DNA of 20,563 nt from the NCBI GenBank assembly GCA_018818855.1, contig JAHIRI010000039.1, positions 1 to 20,563 on the forward strand, given 5' to 3'. The position numbers and the translations under genes were made by a program. This document shows positions 6,552-13,883 of this stretch, in pieces. This DNA is from Patescibacteria group bacterium (GTDB lineage Bacteria > Patescibacteriota > Patescibacteriia > XYB2-FULL-38-15). How positions within the stretch are numbered: the first letter of the stretch is position 1; the number at the start of each line of letters is the position of its first letter. The notes beneath the pieces were generated by a model, which ran no database searches, was not told where the DNA came from, and was given only the letters and a program-made list of their open reading frames with translations.

Positions 6552-7382
6552 ATGTCAATCAAGGTCCACAATCCAACAAGCCCCGGCCGCCGAAAATCAT
6601 CGGGGGACACCTTTGAAGATATTACGAAATTTGAGCCGGAAAAATCCCTGATTTTTATCAAGAAGAAAAATTCTGGACGCAACAACACTGGGAAAATTAC
6701 CGTGCGCCATCGAGGCGGGGGAACAAAAAGGTATCTGCGCGACATAGATTTTATTCGTAGCAAGTTTGATGTTCCGGCAAAAGTTTTGGCCATTGAATAT
6801 GATCCGAATCGAACCGCGCGTATTGCTCTTTTGGAATATGCCGATCAAGAAAAAAGATATATTGTCGCTCCTGCCGGTCTTGTGGTTGGCGACGAAATTG
6901 TTTCTTCAAGAAATAAAATTGATGTTAAGGTTGGAAATCGCACGTCACTTCTAAATATCCCGATTGGTACGGTTGTTCACAATATTGAATTGCAGCCAGG
7001 TATGGGCGGAGTAATGGCCAGAAGCGCAGGGATGGCTGTTCAACTTTTAGCCGTTGACGGTCCTTACGCGCAGCTTAAAATGCCGTCACGCGAAGTGAGA
7101 ATGGTTAAAAAAGAGTGTATGGCGACTATCGGAGAAGTTGGAGTAAAAGATAAACGCTTGATTCGCTGGGGCAAAGCCGGAAGAATGAGGTATCGGGGTT
7201 TTAGGCCAACTGTCCGCGGTAAAGCCATGAATCCAGTTGATCATCCGCACGGCGGCGGAGAAGGTCTTTCCCCAATCGGTTTGAAATATCCAAAGACAAA
7301 ATGGGGTAAACACGCGTTGGGCGTTAAAACAAGAAAAGCTAATAAATGGTCGAATAAATTCATTATTAAACGCAGAAAGTAA
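6552..7382 (+). CDS. rplB: 50S ribosomal protein L2 (uL2)
   Basis: L2 helps join the subunits and supports the peptidyl-transferase centre. The 276-aa protein is full length. It has the RNA-binding RHRGGGTKRYLRDIDF region near residue 55 and the conserved MNPVDHPHGGGEG loop. His231 here corresponds to E. coli His229, which is needed for activity. The C-terminus ends in a basic NKFIIKRRK. The gene begins 20 nt after rplW and leads into rpsS after 7 nt. No Shine-Dalgarno sequence is seen. Confidence 0.98.
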   Translation: MSIKVHNPTSPGRRKSSGDTFEDITKFEPEKSLIFIKKKNSGRNNTGKITVRHRGGGTKRYLRDIDFIRSKFDVPAKVLAIEYDPNRTARIALLEYADQEKRYIVAPAGLVVGDEIVSSRNKIDVKVGNRTSLLNIPIGTVVHNIELQPGMGGVMARSAGMAVQLLAVDGPYAQLKMPSREVRMVKKECMATIGEVGVKDKRLIRWGKAGRMRYRGFRPTVRGKAMNPVDHPHGGGEGLSPIGLKYPKTKWGKHALGVKTRKANKWSNKFIIKRRK

Positions 7383-7389
7383 TTAAAAT

Positions 7390-7728
7390 ATGTCGAGAAG
7401 TTTGAAAAAAGGTCCGTATGTGGATCTTAAATTGCTTGATAAGGTTTCAAAGTTGAAACCTAATGATAAAACCATAATCAAAACCTGGGCGCGGGCGTCA
7501 ACGATTACCCCGGAAATGGTTGGTTTTACCATTGGCGTTTATAATGGGAGAATACATTTATCGGTTTTGATTGTTGAAGATATGGTTGGTCACAAATTGG
7601 GTGAATTTTCTCCGACAAGAAAATTTATTAGACATGGCGGTAAAATGCAAAAAGACTTAGAGCAGAAGCAGGCCGAAACGGCAAAAACGGAAGCGTCAGC
7701 AACCAAGGCCGAGACAACTAAAAAATAA
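7390..7728 (+). CDS. rpsS: 30S ribosomal protein S19 (uS19)
   Basis: S19 binds the head of the small subunit together with S13, near the A-site finger. The N-terminus MSRSLKKGPYVDLKLL and the segments IKTWARASTITPEMVGFTI, VGHKLGEFSPTRKF and RHGGK are diagnostic. The protein is 112 aa against about 92 in E. coli. The excess is a C-terminal Lys/Ala/Thr/Glu-rich tail from about residue 92, low in complexity and probably disordered. It lies 7 nt after rplB and 3 nt before rplV. Confidence 0.97.
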   Translation: MSRSLKKGPYVDLKLLDKVSKLKPNDKTIIKTWARASTITPEMVGFTIGVYNGRIHLSVLIVEDMVGHKLGEFSPTRKFIRHGGKMQKDLEQKQAETAKTEASATKAETTKK

Positions 7729-7731
7729 TTT

Positions 7732-8286
7732 ATGGAAATTAAAGCTCAGGTAAAATTTGTCAGAATGTCTCCGCGGAAAACAAGGTGGGTGATTGATTTA
7801 GTTCGCGGTTTGGATGTTGGGGAAGCTATAAATCAGCTTCAGTTTATGACAAAAGCCGCAGCCACGCCGGTTTTGAAACTTTTGAATTCTGGTATTGCCA
7901 ATGCGGTGAATAATTTTAAATTAAAAAAAGAAAATTTGTATATTAAATCAATATCAGTTGACGGCGGGCCGGTTTTGAAAAGATGGCGTCCGCGCGCTTT
8001 TGGCAGAGCAGCGCCTATTAAAAAGAGATCAGCGCATATTAATTTAGTTCTTGGTGAAAGAGTGGAAAGTAGACAGGCGGCAGAGGCGAAATCAGCTGCT
8101 CTAGAAAAACCCAAGGTAGTGGAAACCTTAAAGACTTTTACAAGAGAGAAAGTAAAAGAAGAAGCTCACAAAACGGAAACGGAACAAAAGAAACAAAAAG
8201 AATCGGGGGCTCCGGTAAAAGGAGAAACGAGAAATACAAGAGGTTTTTTGAAAAAGATTTTTCCGCGTAAAACAGGTTCAAAGTAA
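7732..8286 (+). CDS. rplV: 50S ribosomal protein L22 (uL22), long C-terminal tail
   Basis: L22 contacts all 23S domains and its hairpin lines the exit tunnel. Residues 1-110 are a normal L22 with VRMSPRKTRWVIDLVRG, the ISVDGGPVLKRWRPRAFGRA hairpin and RSAHINLVLGE. Residues 111-184 form a 74-aa Lys/Glu-rich tail that ends in the amphipathic stretch GFLKKIFPRK. Typical L22 proteins stop near 110 residues, so the gene is about two thirds longer than usual. The tail sequence keeps the same base composition as its neighbours and has no frameshift signs. Confidence 0.95.
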   Translation: MEIKAQVKFVRMSPRKTRWVIDLVRGLDVGEAINQLQFMTKAAATPVLKLLNSGIANAVNNFKLKKENLYIKSISVDGGPVLKRWRPRAFGRAAPIKKRSAHINLVLGERVESRQAAEAKSAALEKPKVVETLKTFTREKVKEEAHKTETEQKKQKESGAPVKGETRNTRGFLKKIFPRKTGSK

Positions 8287-8307
8287 AATAATTAATTTAC
8301 AAGCAAA

Positions 8308-8949
8308 ATGGGACAGAAAGTTCATCCAAAAATTTTCAGAACAGGGCAAAGCCAGATCTATACTTGGAATTCTAAATGGTTTGCTAAAAAAGACTACGTG
8401 GCCAGATTGCGGCAGGACGTAGATATTAGGGATTTCTTGAAAAAGACGCTTCGCGATGCGGCAGTAGCAAAAGTAGAAATTGAAAGAACGGCCAATGCCG
8501 TCACGGTTATCATCCATTCAGCCAAGCCAGGTTTAATTATCGGTCACGCAGGTACGGGCATCGAAGATTTAAGAAAAAAAATAAAAGAAAAATTTTTGGA
8601 CAAGAAGGTAACGTTTAATTTGAATGTTCAGGAAGTGCAAAATCCAAGCACTTCGGCCGAAATAGTTTTACAAACAATGATTTCCGATATTGAAAAAAGA
8701 ATCCCCTTTAGAAGAGTATTGAAGCAATCACTCGGAAGAGTTGAGCGAGCCGGAGCTAAAGGCGTGAAAGTCGTCGCTTCCGGAAGACTGGACGGAGCGG
8801 AAATTGCAAGAGAAGAAACTCTTTCATGGGGAAAAATTCCGTTACACACTTTGCGGGCCGATATTGATTACGCGGGCGGCGCGGCTTTTACAATTTATGG
8901 TGCTGTCGGTATCAAGGTTTGGATTTATAAAGGAGAAGTGTTTAAGTAA
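8308..8949 (+). CDS. rpsC: 30S ribosomal protein S3 (uS3)
   Basis: S3 forms part of the mRNA entry channel and its helicase activity. The 213-aa protein begins MGQKVHPKIFR. It has a type II KH domain with the GxxG loop GHAG at 79-82, inside PGLIIGHAGTGIEDL. The C-terminal domain shows ASGRLDGAEIARE followed by TLRADIDYAGGAAFTIYGAVGIKVWIYKGE. It begins 21 nt after rplV and runs to within 5 nt of rplP. Confidence 0.97.
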   Translation: MGQKVHPKIFRTGQSQIYTWNSKWFAKKDYVARLRQDVDIRDFLKKTLRDAAVAKVEIERTANAVTVIIHSAKPGLIIGHAGTGIEDLRKKIKEKFLDKKVTFNLNVQEVQNPSTSAEIVLQTMISDIEKRIPFRRVLKQSLGRVERAGAKGVKVVASGRLDGAEIAREETLSWGKIPLHTLRADIDYAGGAAFTIYGAVGIKVWIYKGEVFK

Positions 8950-8954
8950 AAAAT

Positions 8955-9365
8955 ATGTTGACGCCTAAAAAAGTAAAACATAGAAAATCTTTTAAGGGAA
9001 GAAGAAGGGGAAAGGGGATTGCCAGCCGCAAGACCGAAGTTAGTTTCGGGAGATTTGGATTGAAATCAATGGGATATGCTTGGATAACCGCGAGACAAAT
9101 TGAAGCAGTGCGGCGTACTTTAATTAGAGCTTTGAGAAAGGGCGGAAAAATTTGGATTAGATTGTTTCCGGATAAGCCAGTTACCACAAAAGGAAATGAA
9201 ATTCCAATGGGCGGCGGAAAGGGTTCGGTTGATCATTATGTGGTCCCCGTGAAACCAGGCATGATACTTTTTGAAATGGATGGTGTTACGCCCGAGGCGG
9301 CGAAAGAAGTAATGAGATTGGCTTCACATAAATTACCAATGAAAACTACTTTTGTTTCAAAGTAA
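8955..9365 (+). CDS. rplP: 50S ribosomal protein L16 (uL16)
   Basis: L16 positions the A-site tRNA at the large subunit. The 136-aa product contains HRKSFKGRRRGKGIASRK, FGLKSMGYAWITARQIEAVRR, IWIRLFPDKPVTTK, and the GGGKGSVDHYVVPVKPG loop. At the position of E. coli Arg81, the arginine that is hydroxylated next to the peptidyl-transferase centre, this protein has Pro84 (EIPMGGGKG). The rest of the loop is kept. It follows rpsC by 5 nt. Confidence 0.97.
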   Translation: MLTPKKVKHRKSFKGRRRGKGIASRKTEVSFGRFGLKSMGYAWITARQIEAVRRTLIRALRKGGKIWIRLFPDKPVTTKGNEIPMGGGKGSVDHYVVPVKPGMILFEMDGVTPEAAKEVMRLASHKLPMKTTFVSK

Positions 9366-9377
9366 AAGTTGATTCCT

Positions 9378-9617
9378 ATGATGACAAAATTTAAAGAATT
9401 AAAAAATAAAAGCGACAAAGAACTCGGGGCCATGCTGGTAAAAGCAAAGGAAGATTTGCAAACATTGAAATTCAAGGTAGCCGGTCGTCAGCATAAAAAT
9501 GTCCGAGAAATCAGGGTTCAGAAACAGTTGGTTGCTCATATTTTAACTTTACAAAAACAGAGAAAAATAGAAGGTGTGGTTAAAAAAGAAGAGCTGGTCG
9601 TTTCAACAAATAAATAA
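9378..9617 (+). CDS. rpmC: 50S ribosomal protein L29 (uL29)
   Basis: L29 is a small two-helix protein at the tunnel exit beside L23. The core KFKELKNKSDKELGAMLVKAKEDL followed by FKVAGRQHKNVREIRVQKQLVAHILTL is typical, with NVREIRVQKQLVAHI as the second-helix signature. I take the ATG at 9378 as start (79 aa); a TTG at 9369 would add three residues and has no support, and the ATG at 9381 is equally possible. The C-terminus is about 12 residues longer than usual. Confidence 0.93.
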   Translation: MMTKFKELKNKSDKELGAMLVKAKEDLQTLKFKVAGRQHKNVREIRVQKQLVAHILTLQKQRKIEGVVKKEELVVSTNK

Positions 9618-9628
9618 CTTTTTCAATT

Positions 9629-9871
9629 ATGTCAGCAGAAATGAAAAATAAAAGAAAATTTCAGGGTGTCGTAGTTTCACACAGAATGGATAAAACCGCC
9701 GTTGTTGAAGTTCAGGAAATTAAAGTTCATCCCAAATATGGCAAGCGCTACAAGAGAAGCCATAAATATAAAGTTCATGATGAAAAGAATGAATGCAAGC
9801 TTGGAGATAAAGTTAATTTTGAAGAATGTCGGCCAATTTCAAAAGAAAAAAGATGGAGAATTGTTAAATAG
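9629..9871 (+). CDS. rpsQ: 30S ribosomal protein S17 (uS17)
   Basis: S17 is an OB-fold protein that binds the 5' domain of 16S rRNA early in assembly. The 80-aa product shows RKFQGVVVSHRMDKTAVVEV, HPKYGKRYKRSHKYKVHDE, GDKVNFEECRPISKEKRWR, the full set of family motifs at normal length. It lies 11 nt after rpmC and 21 nt before rplN. Confidence 0.97.
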   Translation: MSAEMKNKRKFQGVVVSHRMDKTAVVEVQEIKVHPKYGKRYKRSHKYKVHDEKNECKLGDKVNFEECRPISKEKRWRIVK

Positions 9872-9892
9872 ATAAAAGTTTAATTTTTATAT

Positions 9893-10264
9893 ATGATTCA
9901 GCACCGCACAATGTTAATCGTCGCAGATAATACTGGAGCAAAAAAACTCCAGTGTATTAGAGTTTTGGGCGGTTATAAAAAAAGATATTCGCGCCTCGCA
10001 GACATTATTACATGTGTTGTGAAGGAAGCGGTGCCGCACGGAATGGTGAAAAAAAGTGATGTGGTTCATGCCGTGATTGTTAGAACAAGAAAAGAAACGC
10101 GCCGACCAGACGGAACTTACGTTAGATTTGACGATAACGCAGCAGTTATTATTGATAAGAAAAGTAAAGAGCCAAAAGGAACAAGAATTTTTGGTCCAGT
10201 GGCGAGAGAGCTCCGCTCCAAGGGTTTTATGAAAATTATTTCTTTGGCCCCCGAGGTGTTATAA
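9893..10264 (+). CDS. rplN: 50S ribosomal protein L14 (uL14)
   Basis: L14 sits at the subunit interface, contacts 16S helix 14, and is the binding site of the silencing factor RsfS. The 123-aa protein begins MIQHRTMLIVADNTGAKKL and includes VIVRTRKETRRPDGTYVRFDDNAAV, then GTRIFGPVARELRSKGFMKIISLAPEVL at the C-terminus. Length and motifs are standard. Confidence 0.98.
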   Translation: MIQHRTMLIVADNTGAKKLQCIRVLGGYKKRYSRLADIITCVVKEAVPHGMVKKSDVVHAVIVRTRKETRRPDGTYVRFDDNAAVIIDKKSKEPKGTRIFGPVARELRSKGFMKIISLAPEVL

Positions 10265-10276
10265 AATTATAATAAT

Positions 10277-10588
10277 ATGAAAATAAAAAAATCAGATAAA
10301 GTAAAAATTATCACCGGGAAAGACAAAGGGAAAGAAGGGAAAGTTCTTGAAGTTTTTCCGGAAGAAAGAAAGCTTGTAGTTGAAGGCTTAAATTTGGTAG
10401 TTAAGCATATGCGTCCTCGCCGTGACGGAGAAAAGGGACAGCGGATTCAGTTTCCAGCGCCGCTCCGCGTTTCAAACGTCATGTTGACTTGTAATAAATG
10501 TAATAAATTGACAAGAGTTGGTTATAAAATTTTGGAGAACGGTAAAAAGGTTAGAATGTGTAAAAAGTGTAAAGAGGTAATTGAATAA
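10277..10588 (+). CDS. rplX: 50S ribosomal protein L24 (uL24), zinc-ribbon form
   Basis: L24 starts assembly of the large subunit by binding the 5' end of 23S rRNA. The KOW motif KVKIITGKDKGKEGKVLEVFP is near the N-terminus. The C-terminus carries two CxxC pairs (Cys72/Cys75 and Cys95/Cys98) that should bind one zinc ion, as in many but not all bacterial L24 proteins. It is 103 aa, standard length. It ends 19 nt before the chosen start of rplE. Confidence 0.97.
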   Translation: MKIKKSDKVKIITGKDKGKEGKVLEVFPEERKLVVEGLNLVVKHMRPRRDGEKGQRIQFPAPLRVSNVMLTCNKCNKLTRVGYKILENGKKVRMCKKCKEVIE

Positions 10589-10607
10589 ATCGAGATTAAT
10601 TAAATCT

Positions 10608-11159
10608 ATGAAAAACGAATCAAGAATTAAAACAAAATATACCAAAGAAGTCATTCCGGAAATGAAAAAGATTTTTGGTTATGAAAATAATTTAGCTGTG
10701 CCGAAAATAGAAAAAGTTGTGGTGACTGCCGGATTGTCCGCCAGCCTGAATGATGCTAAGTTTTTGGATATTGTTGAAGATACCTTGAAAAAGATCACGG
10801 GACAAAAACCGGTTAAAACATTGGCAAAAAAATCAATTTCTAATTTTAAAATAAGAAAAGGAATGCCAGTTGGTTTGGTTGTGACTTTGCGGGGAACGAG
10901 AATGTATGATTTCATTGATAAGTTGATTAATATTACCTTTCCTCGCGTTCGCGATTTTCGCGGAATTTCTCAGAAATTTTTAGATAAAGATGGAAATTTA
11001 TCAGTTGGTTTTAGGGAAGATATATCTTTTCCAGAAATTAAATCAGAAGAAATTGAAAAAATCCACGGTTTGCAGGTGACTATCAAAACCACAGCGCATA
11101 ACAAAGAAAAAGGATTAACTTTATTAAAATTGATGGGTTTTCCCATGCAAGAGGCATAA
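10608..11159 (+). CDS. rplE: 50S ribosomal protein L5 (uL5)
   Basis: L5 binds 5S rRNA in the central protuberance and contacts P-site tRNA. The ATG at 10608 gives 183 aa, close to the usual 179. A TTG at 10581, which would overlap rplX, adds nine residues without family similarity and is rejected. Signatures seen are VPKIEKVVV, KSISNFKIRKGMPVGLVVTLRG, TFPRVRDFRGISQKF, and the C-terminal QVTIKTTAHNKEKGLTLLKLMGFP. It is followed by a 91-nt gap before rpsN. Confidence 0.96.
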   Translation: MKNESRIKTKYTKEVIPEMKKIFGYENNLAVPKIEKVVVTAGLSASLNDAKFLDIVEDTLKKITGQKPVKTLAKKSISNFKIRKGMPVGLVVTLRGTRMYDFIDKLINITFPRVRDFRGISQKFLDKDGNLSVGFREDISFPEIKSEEIEKIHGLQVTIKTTAHNKEKGLTLLKLMGFPMQEA

Positions 11160-11163
11160 GAAT

Positions 11164-11180
11164 ATGGATTTCTAATCCAT
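11164..11180 (+). promoter_or_regulatory. Hairpin in the rplE-rpsN spacer
   Basis: ATGGATT-TCT-AATCCAT is a perfect 7-bp stem starting 4 nt after the rplE stop codon. Its 3' arm TCCATTT (11176-11182) can instead pair with AAATGGA (11199-11205), so two mutually exclusive folds exist in the 91-nt gap. No U-tract of terminator quality follows. The role is unknown; mRNA processing or translational control of rpsN is possible. Confidence 0.4.
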
Positions 11181-11250
11181 TTTAGCTCCTCGGCTCGGAA
11201 ATGGAAAAATAAATTTCTTCATTTCTCTCGCCCTACGTCGCTAATAAAAT

Positions 11251-11436
11251 ATGGCTACTGAAGCACAAATTTCCAAATCGCTTAAAAAACCGAAATTTAA
11301 AACTCGTGAAGTTCGGCGATGTTGGCGTTGCGGCAGAAAGAGGGGATATATGAGAAAGTTTGAGTTGTGCCGGATATGTTTCAGAGAGCTTGCCAATCGC
11401 GGAGAACTTCCGGGCGTGACAAAGTCGAGTTGGTAG
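11251..11436 (+). CDS. rpsN: 30S ribosomal protein S14, zinc-binding type (uS14)
   Basis: S14 is a late-binding head protein of the small subunit. This is the short zinc-binding (C+) form: 61 aa with CWRC (Cys24, Cys27) and CRIC (Cys40, Cys43) as the zinc ligands, followed by FRELANRGELPGVTKSSW, the typical C-terminus. The first 15 residues replace the usual MAKKA start. The 91 nt before it form one of the largest gaps in the block and contain a hairpin. Confidence 0.96.
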   Translation: MATEAQISKSLKKPKFKTREVRRCWRCGRKRGYMRKFELCRICFRELANRGELPGVTKSSW

Positions 11437-11483
11437 AACCGGCTAATTATTAAAAAACACCATTTAAACATCGAATCAATACT

Positions 11484-11867
11484 ATGGATCCAATTTCAGA
11501 CATGCTTACCAGAATTAGAAATGCCGTTCTTGTAAAAAAGGACGTGGTTATGATTCCCTTTTCAAGGATTAAGTTTGAAATTGCCAAAATAATGGAAGCG
11601 GAAAAATTTATAGCCAGCACGGAGGTTTTGGAAAAAGAAAGACAATTGAAAGTTGTTTTGAAATATGATGTTGACGGTTCTCCGGCTGTGAGAAATTTAA
11701 AAAGAGTGAGTAAGCCAGGCAGAAGAGTTTATGCCTCAAAAATGGATTTGCCTAAAGTTTTGGGTGGAATTGGCGTTGCGATAATTTCTACTTCACAGGG
11801 GCTTTTCACTGCTTCTGAGGCGAAGAAGAGAGGATTGGGCGGAGAAGTACTTTGTGAAATTTACTAA
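11484..11867 (+). CDS. rpsH: 30S ribosomal protein S8 (uS8)
   Basis: S8 binds the central domain of 16S rRNA; in E. coli it represses the spc operon. The 127-aa protein starts MDPISDMLTRIRNAVLVKK and ends with GVAIISTSQGLFTASEAKKRGLGGEVLCEIY, including the conserved STSQG loop that contacts RNA. Length is standard. It precedes rplF by 6 nt. Confidence 0.98.
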   Translation: MDPISDMLTRIRNAVLVKKDVVMIPFSRIKFEIAKIMEAEKFIASTEVLEKERQLKVVLKYDVDGSPAVRNLKRVSKPGRRVYASKMDLPKVLGGIGVAIISTSQGLFTASEAKKRGLGGEVLCEIY

Positions 11868-11873
11868 AAATTT

Positions 11874-12434
11874 ATGTCAAGAATAGGTAAAAAATTAATT
11901 GCCATTCCAAAGGGAGTCGAGATAAAAATCGATCAATCTTTTGTTTCGGTTAAGGGTCCGAAGGGAGAGATGAAAGAAACTATTCATCCTCGGGTGACAA
12001 TTATTTTAGAAAATAATGAAGTAAAAATAACCGTTAAGGATCCGGAATTAAAATCAGACAAAGCGCTTTGGGGGCTTTATGGCAGTATAATTAAAAACAT
12101 GATTATTGGCGTGACGGTTGGTTTTGAAAAAAAATTGGAAATAAACGGTGTTGGTTATAAAGCAGCCATCGCTGGCGATAAAATTAATTTGAGTCTGGGT
12201 TTTTCCCATCCCGTTGAGTTTTCTCTTCCCAAGGGTATTGCCGCGGGGATTGATAAAAATGTTATTTCCGTTAGTGGCATTGATAAACAGTTGGTCGGAG
12301 AAGTAGCGGCAGAGCTTCGGGCCTTAAAACCGCCGGAACCATATAAGGGGAAAGGGATAAAATATATTGATGAAATAATTGTTAAGAAAGCCGGAAAGGC
12401 GGCGAAAGCTGCCGGAGCTGGATCGGGAGCATAA
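11874..12434 (+). CDS. rplF: 50S ribosomal protein L6 (uL6)
   Basis: L6 has two similar RNA-binding domains near the factor-binding site and contacts EF-G. The N-terminus MSRIGKKLIAIPKGV, the KGPKGEM strand, GVTVGFEKKLEINGVGYKA, and the C-terminal RALKPPEPYKGKGIKYIDE motif identify it. It is 186 aa, with a short Ala/Gly tail (KAAKAAGAGSGA). The gap to rplR (52 nt) contains a GC hairpin. Confidence 0.97.
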   Translation: MSRIGKKLIAIPKGVEIKIDQSFVSVKGPKGEMKETIHPRVTIILENNEVKITVKDPELKSDKALWGLYGSIIKNMIIGVTVGFEKKLEINGVGYKAAIAGDKINLSLGFSHPVEFSLPKGIAAGIDKNVISVSGIDKQLVGEVAAELRALKPPEPYKGKGIKYIDEIIVKKAGKAAKAAGAGSGA

Positions 12435-12452
12435 CAAAATAAATAGAATGCG

Positions 12453-12467
12453 TCCGCCTTTGGCGGA
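12453..12467 (+). repeat. TCCGCC-TTT-GGCGGA hairpin in rplF-rplR spacer
   Basis: This is a perfect 6-bp GC stem with a TTT loop in otherwise AT-rich spacer. It is followed by AAAAATAG, so it is not a + strand terminator. Only one copy is in this window. Its compact palindromic form resembles short dispersed genomic palindromes, but whether it recurs elsewhere cannot be seen here. Confidence 0.4.
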
Positions 12468-12486
12468 AAAATAGAATTTTAAGGAT

Positions 12487-12900
12487 ATGAAAAATTTACA
12501 GCAAATAAAAAAAACAAAGAAAGCAAGACGTCGTTCGCGCATTAGGGCGAAAATTGTTGGCGACCAAAAAAGACCGAGGCTTGCTGTTTTTCGAAGCGAC
12601 AAACATGTAAGCGCGCAGTTGATCGACGACATTAGCGGCAAAACGCTTGCCGCAGTTTCTGATTTTGCTTTAGGGAAAAAGACCGTGGGAAAAAACAAAA
12701 GAGTTGTTCCGGCGACGCCAAAAGATCTTGGTGATAAAACAAACAAAGTAGCAATTGCTTATGAAGTGGGAAAATTAATTGCAGAAAAAGCAAAAAAATT
12801 AGGAATTGAAGCAGTAATTTTTGATAGGGGCGGTTTTGCCTATCATGGTAGAATAAAAGCAGTCGCCGACGGTGCGAGAGAAGGCGGAATAAAATTTTAA
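12487..12900 (+). CDS. rplR: 50S ribosomal protein L18 (uL18)
   Basis: L18 binds 5S rRNA and brings it to the large subunit with L5. The 137-aa protein has a basic N-terminus (KKTKKARRRSRIRAK), then RPRLAVFRSDKHVSAQLIDD, and the C-terminal VIFDRGGFAYHGRIKAVADGAREGG signature. It is somewhat longer than the usual 117-120 aa because of an insertion around residues 62-80 (GKKTVGKNKRVVPATPK). An AAGGA stretch just before the ATG gives it one of the few weak Shine-Dalgarno-like sites in this operon. Confidence 0.97.
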   Translation: MKNLQQIKKTKKARRRSRIRAKIVGDQKRPRLAVFRSDKHVSAQLIDDISGKTLAAVSDFALGKKTVGKNKRVVPATPKDLGDKTNKVAIAYEVGKLIAEKAKKLGIEAVIFDRGGFAYHGRIKAVADGAREGGIKF

Positions 12901-12918
12901 TTTTTTAAAGTTTTAAAT

Positions 12919-13413
12919 ATGACACCTAACAAAAGCGGCCAAGGAAGAAGAAGAGAAAGGGCATTTGAAAAAGAAAGAGAATTTGAACAAAAAATTCTTG
13001 AAATAGCGCGCGTGACAAGAGTGACAGCGGGCGGAAAAAGAATGAAATTTCGCGCTTGTGTTATTGTTGGTGATAAAAAAGGACGGGTAGGAGTAGCAGT
13101 GGCAAAAGGGTCTGATGTGACGCAAGCCGTGGCAAAAGCGGGGACTAAGGCTGAGAAAAATTTGGTAACCGTGCCGCTTAAAAATGAAACAATTCCTTAT
13201 GAAATTATAGAAAAATTTGGTGCGGCCATAGTTCTTCTGAAACCTGCGCCAAAAGGCACGGGCGTTAAGGCTGGTGGTGCTATGCGGACTGTTTTTGAAT
13301 TAGCCGGCGTGCCGAACGTAGTTGGAAAAATTCTGGGTTCAAAAAATAAAATTAACAACAGCAGAGCAACGATTAATGCTTTAGGTAGGCTGAAATTAGA
13401 ATTAAGGAAATAG
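12919..13413 (+). CDS. rpsE: 30S ribosomal protein S5 (uS5)
   Basis: S5 lies at the mRNA entry channel and affects decoding accuracy. After a charged N-terminal region, the double-stranded-RNA-binding-like domain begins with KILEIARVTRVTAGGKRMKFRA, followed by VGDKKGRVGVAVAKGSDVTQAV. The C-terminal domain has LKPAPKGTGVKAGGAMRTVFELAGV and ILGSKNKINNSRATINAL. The length of 164 aa is normal. It runs to within 5 nt of rplO; the rpmD gene usually found here is missing. Confidence 0.98.
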   Translation: MTPNKSGQGRRRERAFEKEREFEQKILEIARVTRVTAGGKRMKFRACVIVGDKKGRVGVAVAKGSDVTQAVAKAGTKAEKNLVTVPLKNETIPYEIIEKFGAAIVLLKPAPKGTGVKAGGAMRTVFELAGVPNVVGKILGSKNKINNSRATINALGRLKLELRK

Positions 13414-13418
13414 GATTT

Positions 13419-13856
13419 ATGTCGTTAACATTACACACAATTAAACCATCTTCCGGGTCAAGAAAAAAAGTAAAACGTGTTGGCCGAGGTCTTGGAAGCA
13501 CGGGTACTTATAGTGGAAGAGGACAAAAAGGTCAGCGGGCAAGATCGGGCGGAAAAGGCGGCTTGAAGCTTTTGGGTATGAAAAGAATTATTATGTCCAC
13601 GCCGAAGTTACGTGGTTTCAAGAGTCCGTATCCTAAAATGGTCGCGGTAAATGTTGGCGATTTAGAAAAGAAATTTAATGATAATGAACGCGTTACACCA
13701 AAAACATTGTTAGAAAAGGGATTAGTTGGTAAAATGAAAGTATTAGTAAAAATTTTAGGCAGTGGAGAAATAAAAAAGAAATTGATTATTGAAAATTGCG
13801 CCGTGTCCGTGAGCGCTAAGGAAAAAATAGAACATGCTGGCGGAAAAATTATTTAG
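13419..13856 (+). CDS. rplO: 50S ribosomal protein L15 (uL15)
   Basis: L15 is a late-assembly protein whose long N-terminal arm threads through 23S rRNA. The arm is recognisable as SSGSRKKVKRVGRGLGS and GRGQKGQRARSGGKGG. The globular part follows, with NVGDLEKKF, GLVGKMKVLVKILGSGEIKKKL and VSAKEKIEHAGGKI. At 145 aa it is standard length. It precedes secY by 27 nt, the usual spc-operon order. Confidence 0.97.
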   Translation: MSLTLHTIKPSSGSRKKVKRVGRGLGSTGTYSGRGQKGQRARSGGKGGLKLLGMKRIIMSTPKLRGFKSPYPKMVAVNVGDLEKKFNDNERVTPKTLLEKGLVGKMKVLVKILGSGEIKKKLIIENCAVSVSAKEKIEHAGGKII

Positions 13857-13883
13857 AAGTAGATAAATTGTCCAATAATTAAT

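Noticed and set aside
10581..10607. Upstream TTG start for rplE overlapping rplX
   Set aside because: Adds nine residues with no similarity to L5; the ATG at 10608 gives the expected length.
11181..11250. tRNA-like look of the rplE-rpsN gap
   Set aside because: No cloverleaf, T-arm or CCA-like end could be built; only simple alternative hairpins.
12448..12474. Eight-codon ORF in the rplF-rplR gap
   Set aside because: Too short to judge, and explained by the palindrome it contains.
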